Assembly (NCBI GenBank): GCA_964035545.1 | Contig: OZ037772.1 | Coordinates: 62,001-126,000, forward strand | Length of the DNA stretch: 64,000 bases | Origin: Bugula neritina | Lineage: Eukaryota; Bryozoa; Gymnolaemata; Cheilostomatida; Bugulidae | Reading direction: 5' to 3' | Part shown: one piece after another, positions 44,152-54,720 of the stretch | Numbering within the stretch: position 1 is the first letter of the stretch | Layout of the letters: every line of letters starts with the position of its first letter | Translations under genes and position numbers: made by a program | The notes under the pieces: model-generated | Told to the model about the DNA's origin: nothing | Database searches by the model: none | The model's input: the letters and a program-made list of their open reading frames with translations, nothing else

Positions 44152-45788
44152 ACTTATCAGCTACAGTTTACTAATAATCAGCTCAGTGAGGTCATCAATA
44201 CACACCCATAGTACATGTCAAATATAATATATTGTGTTCTACTCACAGTATAATATTATATATTCCACAGGACTTACACTGCTTATATGCAGTATTTGAT
44301 GTTGATTAGTAATTATTATGTAACATATTTACTTTGCTATGTTGTCAATACTCTGTTATAGTCACATTTACTCAATAAAGTTTGTTTGTAGAACTTATTG
44401 TTATGACTGGTTTATGACTCATCTACTTACTTAGTCATCATAATTTAAATATTATTTGCTTTTTCATGTCAATAACCCTTCATCATAAAGTAGTTGCTGT
44501 ATATAACTTGTTAGTTCAAATGACCTGTACAGAATAGATCAAATATTCTTGCAGATATGCATATTTTGTAAGTGTTGTATATGAAAAGATTCACTGCAGT
44601 AACTTCTCAGCAAGGTTCTCCTGTAATAGCCTAATAAAAGCCTCAGAAACTACAAGTCTAAAATTTGTGTGGACAAATGTCCCAGTATGAGAGAGTTGTA
44701 AATTGCTGGTTAAAGACAACTCCAACCCCACCATGCATAAAGTTAAGGGTCTAACTGCATACCAAACTCAGTACTGATGCAAGACAATTCCAATAATTAA
44801 ATTAAGTTCATCTCCTTTCCGAGCTTGATATAATTGCATCTTGCAGCGCCTGCTCCACAATGCCTAGCAACATGTCAACAAATATAATCCAGCCTGTCAC
44901 GTGACTAACATTACGGATGTAAGACAGCATTGCATTGCTAAACTTGGCACACAAGTTACTCCACTGTAAGTTCTCTCTATACCTTGCATCTAATTCACTA
45001 GCATCTATGTTTGTTTATAAAATAATATCTCTAGTCTCAGCCAGCAATTAGCTTGCTTTATTTTTTTTCCATTCAAGAAGCAGAACACTAGATGCATAAA
45101 GAACATTGTATTGAATCACAAGACTGTGAGTCACTAAGTGATTCAGTCTTTAATAAAAGTAATAATATCAATATAAATAATCAACTGTAGCCTATTATAT
45201 TCTATAGGAATATGATAAACCAGAATTGTGTAAAATAATTTACATATAAAAGCCTGGAATATTGTTCATAGTGTGACATGAAACACAAATATAAAAATAG
45301 ATATGCTATGGCCAATACAAAGTCTACCAAATATGCTAGTAACTAGTAACTAGTAACTAGTAACTAAATATGTACTATTAACTATATACAAACAATACAA
45401 TACATTAACCTGCAATACGTTGCACTAATGTCAGTGACTTGTTTTGTGAAAATACATAACACATGAGTTACCTTTGGGCTTAGATTCAATACATTTTTGG
45501 GATTATTGATATCAGCGAGCTGTGCATATAAAAAAATCTAGTCGCAAGAACTTTCTACATTCCAACTAAAATTCTTGCATTATCTATATAATGATCATTA
45601 GCTGGCAGGGTTGCGTCACCCTGAAACTATTGTGCTATCTCACACATGTCCTTGTGTAATTTAAATAGGAGTTATGCTTCACCTAAACAAGTGCATCACA
45701 TGACATAGCACTATCTGTGCCCTTTAAAACACTAGCTGAGTTACAATTAGTAGTAACAGAGACTGGATATCAGCTACCAACTCTCTAG
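44152..45788. other. Intergenic, AT-rich
   Basis: The first 60-80 bp still match the flank of the minus-strand TRIM gene (CAGCTACAGTTTACTAATAA, also found inverted near 59590-59620). The rest contains only short repeats (TAGTAACTAGTAACTAG near 45340). No gene seen. Confidence 0.6.
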
Positions 45789-46751
45789 TCAAGCTCTCTG
45801 TCCACCATTCATTGGGGAGACTTTGTTGAATCTTTTCAGTTTCAAATGACTTCGAACTACACTAAGATATTTAGGGTGAAAGCAAGCAAACAGAGGGATA
45901 TTGACAATACTATAAAGTGAGGTTAGCACAGCACCAACAGCTTCTACTGTGTCTGTTATTAGAGGAGAGACCTTCAGTATTGTACAGATTACAAACATGA
46001 CTGTAGAGATGAGCGAGGACTGACAGATGATTTATATCAAAATGATGTATTTGCTTGCTGCCATAAGGACCCTGTTATTGGCAGCATTACTGCTTACCAT
46101 TTCTCTCAGCTTCCTCCACACTTTCACCAACAACACTGTGATTAGTATGGAGAGAGTGAGGACTGTCACTACATACAGACTACCTACTAAGGAGCCTGTC
46201 AGAGTCTTCTCAGCTATCTGAACCTTGAGTGAAGCCTGACACAGTGGATGTGCTATAACTAAGCTGCCAATTGCTTTCAACAAGAAAGCTAGAACATATA
46301 GAAATACAGTGAAACTCTTCAGGTTGACTATGAGGACATGAGTACTATAGCTGTATGGTCTACATACACCTACGTACTTCTCAACACTGGCAACCAGAAA
46401 TACCATAAATCTCAACAAAGAAGCATAACCGGTCAAATTTCCTATTGCTTTAAATGTCCAGTAAGCAGCGGCGACAGGAAGTTGAAGAATTAAATGTCTA
46501 ATGTCGCAGTTTAAGTATACTACGAGGATAATGTTAGTGGTAATGTCACTAACACTGATGTTTATCAGAACCCAGAAGTATTTGGTAGTCTTCAGCTCCT
46601 TCATATCATTCAGTATGAGCAGATGGAGAATGTTCAGAAGTATGGAGAGGCAGTTGATTCCGACGTAGATCTCATTGAATGGCTGATAGCAGAGAACTGT
46701 CTCGTTATCACATGGCAGGATCTCCTCGTATGCTGAACTATAGTTTCCCAT
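45789..46751 (-). pseudogene. Class A (rhodopsin-like) GPCR with one in-frame stop in TM6
   Basis: A single-exon frame from ATG 46751 reads MGNYSSAYEEILPCDNETVL (N-glycosylation sites), then TM1 (SILLNILHLLIL), TM2 with ISVSDI (conserved Asp), TM3 ending VEKYVGVCRP (E/DRY position), TM4, TM5 (VVTVLTLSILITVLLVKVW) and the start of TM6 (KYIILI). TAA at 46032-46034 then interrupts. The same frame continues for 80 codons without gaps: IICQSSLISTVMFVICTILK (rest of TM6), TM7 with SIVNIPLF in the NPxxY position, and a short basic tail ending at 45789. Total about 320 codons, normal for the class. The likely causes are a recent pseudogene, an allelic null or an assembly error; readthrough is less likely. 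Ligand unknown. Confidence 0.85.
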
Positions 46752-46984
46752 TCTCTGCTGGATACCAACTGGGAGTCTCCTGTGTCACTAGTTGTCTATG
46801 TAAGAGAATACAGTTGATAGTAACAATGGTACTGAACAGGTTTTTCAAGTTAACACGTGAAATATGTATGAGTAATGTGTAAGTACGTCTCAAATACTGT
46901 AAACTGGATTTAGGATTTATACAGCTTCAACTAGTCAGTATACTGTACGCCATCTTAAGGTGTATAATGACTCATGTCTGTATG

Positions 46985-47480
46985 ATTTATAATAATATGT
47001 TCTGTGTTCTGTATAATATGTACTGTATACTGTATAATATGTACTGTATACTGTATAACATGTACTGTATACTGTATAATATGTACTGTATAATATGTAC
47101 TGTATACTGTATAATATGTACTGTATACTGTATAATATGTACTGTATACTGTATAATATGTACTGTATACTGTATAATATGTACTGTATACTGTATAATA
47201 TGTACTGTATACTGTATAATATGTACTGTATACTGTATAATATGTACTGTATACTGTATAATATGTACTGTATACTGTATAATATGTACTGTATACTGTA
47301 TAATATGTACTGTATACTGTATAATATATACGGTATACTGTATAATATGAACTGTATACTGTATAATATGTACTGTATAATATGCACTGTATACTCTGTA
47401 ATATGTACTGTATACTGTATAATATGTACTGTATACTGTATAATATGTACTGTGTACTGTATAATATGTACTGTATACTC
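46985..47480. repeat. 21-bp minisatellite, about 23 copies
   Basis: Unit TGTACTGTATACTGTATAAT plus one base, with a few 10-bp partial units, about 230 bp upstream of the GPCR start. It decays into TATACT-rich sequence up to about 47830. Confidence 0.95.
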
Positions 47481-48386
47481 TGTACTACGACATTTGCTAT
47501 ATAATACTGTGTTACATGTATACTGTTACACTACACAAAATAAACCGCTTAATATACTATAGCATACACTGTATACTATACTATGTATACCACAGTGTAG
47601 CCTACTACATATTTTAATATACTATAATATATACTACATACTATACAGTAAACAATATGTAATATATACTATTTACTGTATACTGAATGGGTACTATAGC
47701 CCACATTATATGCTGTACACTGTATTCTATGCACTATAAACTATATACAATGTATATGCTAATATATACTATACACTGTATACTGTATAGAGTGTATAGT
47801 ATACATGCACACAAGTATACTGATATTTATATTCTTACTGTTTCCCCAGACTTTCCACTTTACTCCAGCTAATAGAATATCTGTAACATTGAGAGAGACA
47901 AGCAAGGCCACTCTACTGTGTCTACTTAATGCCTTTGTTTTCCTGAATACAAGCTACTTATAGCATTTAATATTCATTCTTTTTTTTGCAAATATACTTA
48001 AATAGATTATTATTACCAACACATGGGTTGGCTGTAATGCTGTTAGCATAGTGTATAGTCATGTTGGAGGTTAAATGAGACACCAGGAACAGGATGTGAT
48101 AATCCATTGTGTAGTCTGTGTTACATGATTTATTTGATTTTAATAGAGTGAAGAGTATGGATTGTAGCACTGACTTAGTATATATACTATATTATATGTA
48201 ACAGTGACTTAGTATATATACTATAGTACTATATACTATATATATACTATATTATTATATGTAACACTGCCTTAGTATAATATATAACATATTATATGTA
48301 ACACTGCCTTTACACACCTTTTAAATATGCTTTAGTAGAAACATAAGTTTTTACTATTGCGAAGGTGTGGGCCATGGTACTCTGTT

Positions 48387-48432
48387 CTGTGCTGATGAGG
48401 GGACAAACCCCGAAACAGCCGCTGTCCACAGA
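48387..48432 (+). ncRNA. Type I hammerhead ribozyme (candidate)
   Basis: All elements of the hammerhead core are present in order: stem I 5' strand CTGTG (48387-48391); CTGATGA (48392-48398); stem II GGGG/CCCC with loop ACAAA (48399-48411); GAAA (48412-48415); stem III CAG/CTG with loop CCG (48416-48424); cleavage triplet GTC (48424-48426); stem I 3' strand CACAG (48427-48431), which pairs exactly with CTGTG and adds an A-T pair at 48432. Cleavage is predicted after 48426. Minimal type I hammerheads with a short stem III are known from Penelope-like elements and retrozymes of animals. No reverse transcriptase is nearby. Confidence 0.8.
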
Positions 48433-48435
48433 TTG

Positions 48436-48436
<1 letters not shown>

Positions 48437-48483
<47 letters not shown>
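48437..48483. repeat. (TA)n microsatellite
   Basis: Perfect TA dinucleotides starting 5 bp after the hammerhead stem I. Confidence 0.98.
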
Positions 48484-48488
<5 letters not shown>

Positions 48489-48569
48489 CTCACGCAAGTT
48501 TATAGTCGCTATCCCTGTTAGAAAACCCCTGATGGGAGGGTTTTTGTTAAATAAGGCTAAGGACTTATT

Positions 48570-48696
48570 TAAATGAGGCACAGGAGCAATTATGACTGGA
48601 TGCTCTTCTTAACATCACCAGTGGCCTTTGTCTGGGATTGAACCCGTGACCTTCGGGCTTACTAGGCAAACGCTCTAACCCCTAGACCACAGCTAC
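48570..48696 (-). mobile_element. tRNA-derived SINE
   Basis: The minus strand reads GTGGTCTAGGGGTTAGAG (A box) and GGTTCAATCCC (B box, complement of 48634-48644) about 30 bp apart, with anticodon-arm-like sequence between. It continues as a non-tRNA body containing AAGAGCATCCAGTCATAA, a motif seen in several animal SINE families. This is the best-preserved SINE in the window. Confidence 0.8.
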
Positions 48697-49649
48697 TTCA
48701 TCCCTGTTATATATACTAATAATATATATTATATTAAATGTAACAGTGAATTGGTACATATAATAATACTATATATTATATTAAATGTAGCAGGAATTTA
48801 GTATGTATGTTTTATATATAATATGGTTTATATGGCACTTTAAAGAGCCATATTGTTTTATTATATTACACAATAATCTGATATTAAAGTTTGTTATATT
48901 ATTATTGCATATCATTTGATGTTTTATGTTTATATTTAGTTTATATTATATCATATTAGGCCTTCATAGTAGTTTAATATAGTTTATTATGCTATATACT
49001 CCATTACATTATACTATGTTATTACAATCTAACACTAATGCATGAACAATTCCAATTGATATTCTAGCTCACTGAAGTTTATTTGGAGTTGTTTCTCTTG
49101 GTAAATCTTTTTATCTGTTAACTAACATTTATGTTTATGTAACTAGTTATTAAAACACAAACAATTTTGAAATAATTATAATTATATTTTGCATTATCTA
49201 AAATGTTTACTTTAAACAAAGAATCTACAATTTGTTTCAAATGTAATTAAACACTTTTATACTTGAAAATTCTTTAGTATATTGTAATGGAAGACAAAAC
49301 AATCTGGCAGCAGTAGAACAAGCTACAAATGTCCCAATTTTACATGGTCTATTTGGTTTTTTGAATGCGGCTATTGTAATGACTGCCGCAGTAATGCCAT
49401 TGTGAATCCAGAACTAGTACCATGTCTGTACTGTTTCCAAAAACTTCAACTTGCAAATATAGTTTACAATCTAACTATATATATATATATAGTTATTGTC
49501 ATTTTTTGTCATTTCTTGTCATTTCTTGTCGCAGTTGCTTGGTAGATTAGGTTTGTGCATAGGCATTTAACATTCAATTACTTGTGATATATACACATTA
49601 TTTATATGGCAATTTACATTTAATGGTAAATTATTCCTTATTTTGTACA

Positions 49650-50600
49650 GTACGTTATGTATATTTTAAATTAGTCATCAAACTCAACATTTATTAGGAG
49701 TTGCCTATTCTGTTAAAATTTTTAGGAAAGCTACCTGCATTTTTGTTTATGTAAGTTATTGGTTACAAATGAACGGTTATACAATATTTTTAAAATTTAT
49801 TCTTTAAGCATTTGAAAAATTTATTTTAAGCAAAATAATTGTTGGGGGCTTTAAAAACTATTTGACACCTTTTTAGAAAACTATTTGCATTGTATATATT
49901 GAGTAACTTTCCACTGGCAGTTATTTTCTAAAGGGATGTCTGAAAAACCTCTATTTTGTAATCTTTGAATATGGCTACTTCACTGGTAGCTGTTGATATT
50001 AAGATATTGTTTAAATAGCTCAATTAGCAACCACATCATGTAACATAAGTGAAATTTTAGTTGTAACAGATGTAAATTATCTGATTTTACTGCAATATGA
50101 ATATTTATTACTTACCTCTGTGGTGTGTTGTGTAAACCTCAGGCTAAAATTTTTTATTAAATTGCTATTTTTGGTCAATTTATGTTAATTAAGAGTTACT
50201 TCCCCTGCTAACTTCTTTTATGACTCAACATTAAATTTTCTACGTAATTTTTTAGTAACTAATAGAAGGTTTTTTTATATATGTTACAATAAAGCTTTAA
50301 TTACAATAAAATGTTGTTTTAACACTAAGTAGCATTTTCAACTGCAATTCAAACACTTTTTTACACAAAATATGTGTTGTATGTAAATTCACTTTTGTAA
50401 ACCGATGAATGAGATAGTAGCAATATTTGTGAGTGACTACATAATTGTTAGTTACGGTATATAGCTTAATAAATATTATATACTTATATAAACAGCAACC
50501 ACCTCATGGTAATTGACTGACTAATTTATACTGCATTACCATCATTCCTATTTCCATCATACAAATATTGTGACCAAACTAAATGTTCATGCATGTTTAG
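49650..50600. repeat. Diverged direct duplication, copy 1
   Basis: Shares ordered landmarks with 53090-54120: AACTCAACATTTATTAGGAG, TTTGGCTACTT-like, GAGTTACTTCCCCTGCTAAC, and CTAATTTATACTGCATTACC. Non-coding; stops in all frames. Confidence 0.6.
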
Positions 50601-52398
50601 AAGTCTTCTGTTAGATACTTCCTAACACAGATGAGTTCTCTCAGTGCAACCAGACTATTATATGATAATATATATTATATTTAGTTGTCACAAATTCTAC
50701 TCTATAAACCATATGTTATACTCTCTTCTGTTATTAGCCTGCACTTTATCATACTTATGAGTACATGTAGCTATTTTTTAATATTAATAATAATCTAAAT
50801 GCACTAATTCATAACTTGAATTATGCCAGTTACACTTAATTCATGGCCTTTGCAGAGTAAATTAGAATTTCCTAAATTTATGCATTAAGAGTATAAAAGC
50901 AGATGTGATAAAATTCCTATATATTAACAATAAAAGAGTATTAACTACTGGATATCTCATATTTATTTTTGTTTAGAATATTTGTCTGCAGTCAGTGGAG
51001 ACCTCATATAACTGTATGCTAATTCTACCTTAACCAGGGTTGGGCTGAAAGTTTCACACTTCGGCATTTGTTTTGGCAAAGTGGAATTTGTTTAAAATAA
51101 ATTATTTAAATAAATTTTGAGTCATTATTACAAGACCATAATTTATAGGCAAAGGTGTGTTATTTATAACTTGGTATACAAGCTATCAAAGTTTATACGT
51201 ACTATAAGTTGTATTATAGCTGACCACACTACCTAAGTGTAGCAGATGATGCAAACCATGGTACAGCACATAGCCTGAAATCAAAAGGTCATGATACTCA
51301 GGAGTTGTTTCCCCTGCAAAACTGTTGTAGCACACAATGGCCTTTTGTAGTTATCTACTGGCAACAATCATAATAAAAGTTTATGTACACTTAAATATAA
51401 TTATTGTTCTAAATTTAAATGCATGTTTTCTTATTATTTTCAAATATATGAAATAAATTTCGCAAACAGAAAAGAAACCTTTTTAATATTCATAAGTTGT
51501 ATAATGGTTGGCTCTTTGATTGCCTCTTGTTATGTAGATTAGCTAGTAGCTTACTGTTTAGCTCAATGGCTTGAATTTTGTATATCCGATGAAGCTTTAT
51601 AAATTACATAACGTACACCATACAGTAAGAATGTTCTAGTATATATATAACATAATCGTTAATCTTGTAACTAAAATGAGCTTCTATCCCAGATATGTAC
51701 TGCCTTTATCTTAAAGGAGATAGGGTGATAATGATGAACTCTTTATTTGATAAAATAATACAAGAAAAAAAGAAAATACCTCTATTTGCAGGCAAAGATG
51801 AAAGGTTAATATTTCCGCATGTATAAAAATACAATCTACAGTATAGTTGCTTTCTGTACAACAGTTTTCACAAATATTATAAGATACATATAATATTAGC
51901 AATACAGTATAATACTAAAAATAAAGATTGTATTGAGTATAAGAATAGCAATTATTTGATATTTCTTTCAAAAGAGTTATGTCAGTGATTGTGCTGCGTC
52001 TTATCTGAGGCTGATGTCTGCTGAGCTGGTCTCCATCATAAACAACAGACGACCCTAGTCAGCTATTCTTACTAGAGTTGTCTTCTCTACCACTCCAGTT
52101 GTTCAGTTGAGTTCAATAAGTAAATATATTAATATTTAGAATCATTTTGAGGTAACAGCAATTGACTATTGAATAACAACCATCTACTGTGTCGTACACA
52201 GGGCATTTGAAATTAAGTTCTTTATTTATGTTTATTAGCTGCAATACCATTAGTTGTATTTAGGGTTGAGTTTGCTGTAATGAAAGTACTTGTATTCACA
52301 TTGTTTGTATGAGAACTTATATATTATGTGGTGAATTGTTTTTGTTTTGTATAGCTACGTAAATTTCAACATTTTTGTAACATTATTATATAATAGAG

Positions 52399-52810
52399 CA
52401 TGTAAATTTGGTACATTCACTATCTTGTACCAACTCTAAGATACTCACCACTATAACTTATATAAGCTTCTGCAAGTTCAAATGCAAAATGCATTCTTCT
52501 AGAAAACAGCTGTGCAACTTTTATCACATGGATTCTATTATTTCATATCTTAAGTTTATGAGTTTGAGTTCCCTTTTTAGATTATTTAAATTAAGTGTTC
52601 AAAAGAGGCAATTAAAAGTTGAGTATTTGCAAAATTACCCTGGTAAACTATTACCACACTTGCATACTTGATGGTTTGTTTATTGACATAGTGGTGAGTG
52701 AGCTGGTTGTTTTTGGCAGTTTTGCATTTGAACTTGCAGAAGTTTATGTAAGTCATAGCGGTGAGCACTTTAGAGTTGGTACAAGATAGTAAATGTACCA
52801 AATTTACATG
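52399..52810. mobile_element. MITE-like element with about 95-bp terminal inverted repeats
   Basis: The left end CATGTAAATTTGGTACATTC and the complement of the right end match over about 95 bp, through CTATCTTGTACCAACTCTAA to TTGAACTTGCAGAAG-type sequence (left arm 52399-52497, right arm 52718-52810). There is a unique centre of about 220 bp and no transposase. A related single end may occur at 49325-49345 (TTTTACATGGTCTA). Confidence 0.8.
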
Positions 52811-53089
52811 GTCTACTACCTTAAGGTAGGTTATACATGCTTAATTGGTCACCTTTGGTCACCTTTCACCGCCGTGGTCCTGCGCGGTTGGCAGGAGGTT
52901 ATATGCTTAATTAGTATCATTAAACTCAATTGCAGTATTTCCTTATTTTTTGACATTGTGTTATAAAATATAGTTTGTTTTCTATTTACGACATAATATA
53001 TCACAATACATCTTTATAATATTTTCGTATTAAATTTTATACGTTATATATTGAGTAATCTTATACTACATTATTTATTACAAGCTGAC

Positions 53090-54120
53090 AGTGATGTATG
53101 ATCTTTAGCTTATGGTTCTTATTAGTCAATATTATTTTTTCTGAACTCAACGTTGATTAGGAGTTGCTTCCCCCGCTTCTTTTATAAATGTCAACAGCAA
53201 TCCTGTTGTTTAGTTTTCTAACATAAATGAAAACTAATGCAAAAATTTTGAAATGTTATTTTTAAGTATATTATACAGCATATATTTTTAAAAAAGTTTA
53301 AGTAATTGCTTCAACAAAAATTGGACACTTTTCTATAAGAAACTTGCATTGTATATACAAAATAACTTGCCATTGCTCAGTAAATTGTACCAGGTCATCT
53401 TTGTAGACTGAGTTTTTTGGATTTGGCTACTTTACAGTGGCCATTATTTACAAACCTAAGACTACTGCATCAGTGAAGGCAATTTGCCAACAAGCTAATA
53501 TTAAATGACTGGCGAAATGACTGGCGAAATGACTGGCGAAATGACTGGCGAAATGACTGGCGAAATGACTGGCGAAATGACTGGCGAAATGACTGGCGAA
53601 ATGACTGGCGAAATGACCTAATTGTACTGCGATATCAATACCAACTCTATAGAATACTTACTGCATCACAATTGTGTAGAAGCTTTAATCTTTCATAAAT
53701 ATTATTGTGCCTGTTAATCATGTAAATCAGGAGTTGCTTCTCTTGCTAACTTATTCTACAAGTCCACATTAGTTCTTCAGCATAACTTATTATTTATTGT
53801 TGAAAAACTTTTTTGATTTGTATTTTAAATCAACGTTGGAAACAGAAAAACAAATTTCGAACACCGAAAGTTCAACTGTATTTAAACACAAAATATGTTG
53901 TGTATGTAAAGGCACATTTTACTTCATCATCGTAGATGTCATAATAGTCGTAATAAATAGTAGAATTATTTATACATGGCTATACCTGACCGTTAGCCAT
54001 AGCATAGCATATTAGCAGTGACTAACTCATGATAATAAGCTGACTTATTTATACTGTATTACCATCATCTCTATTAATAGCTCTTCAGCTTAGAAATATT
54101 GTAAGTTGTAACTAAATAGT
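53090..54120. repeat. Diverged direct duplication, copy 2
   Basis: Copy of 49650-50600 at an offset of about 3.5 kb (AACTCAACGTTGATTAGGAG, ATTTGGCTACTTTACAGTGG, GGAGTTGCTTCTCTTGCTAA, ATTTATACTGTATTACCATC). Confidence 0.6.
53506..53620. repeat. 12-bp minisatellite
   Basis: About ten perfect copies of ATGACTGGCGAA inside duplication copy 2. The array is absent from copy 1, so it expanded after the duplication. Confidence 0.96.
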
Positions 54121-54183
54121 CTTGTAACCAGTGATGCATGCAGTTGGTAATATTCGTGTTCACATGTTTTCTTTTAGCTCAGT

Positions 54184-54720
54184 GGTTCCCAACCTAGAGG
54201 GAATTCCCCCTAGGGGAAAATTTGGACATTTTGGAGAAGAATTTAAATGTTGAAAAATTCACGAAGTTTTATAAGGGCTTTTTGGGCTCTTACAGGTTAT
54301 ATCTATATGTGTATATATCTACAAACCTTCATCTTAGTTCCCTATTTAACCAAACTATATCCTACAATCTCAGTTTACTTTGACATAAATGTGTTTTTTA
54401 ATTACTCTACCCTAACTGCTTTCTGTACTACTTTCATTTGGAGGTCAAAAAATTTGCTTGAAGCAACAGGCCAACTTTTAGCAGCCATGCAAGTCAATCT
54501 CTATATAAACTGTATACTAAATACTTTGTAAATATATTTGCTACACTAAATAATTTGAACCTAAAAATGCAGGAGTGCAATCATCATTTTATTGCTTTTC
54601 ATTGCAGCATACATCAGTGTTTTAAAGTTACACTAAAATGGTGGTGTCTCTTTCAAAAACATGGTGACTTTCCACACACTCAATAAACTTTTATAGGAGA
54701 ACAACCTGTAACAATTTCTG
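54184..54720. mobile_element. hAT-like non-autonomous repeat
   Basis: Begins CAGTGGTTCCCAACCT, a typical hAT terminus, and shares ordered sequence with the copy at 62974-63580 (AAAAATTCAC, GAACCTAAAAATG/GAACCTAAAATG, CACTCAATAAA, ACAACCTGT). The right end is degraded. Confidence 0.6.

Noticed and set aside
46032-46034. Stop in the GPCR removed by a tiny intron
   Set aside because: The only GT...AG pair spanning it would be about 50 bp and would delete the core of TM6.
48634-48690. Functional tRNA gene
   Set aside because: A and B boxes are present, but the acceptor stem does not close convincingly and a non-tRNA SINE body follows.
54247-54531. 94-codon hydrophobic ORF as a membrane protein
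   Set aside because: Lies within a repeat that also occurs at 62974-63580, where the frame is not conserved.
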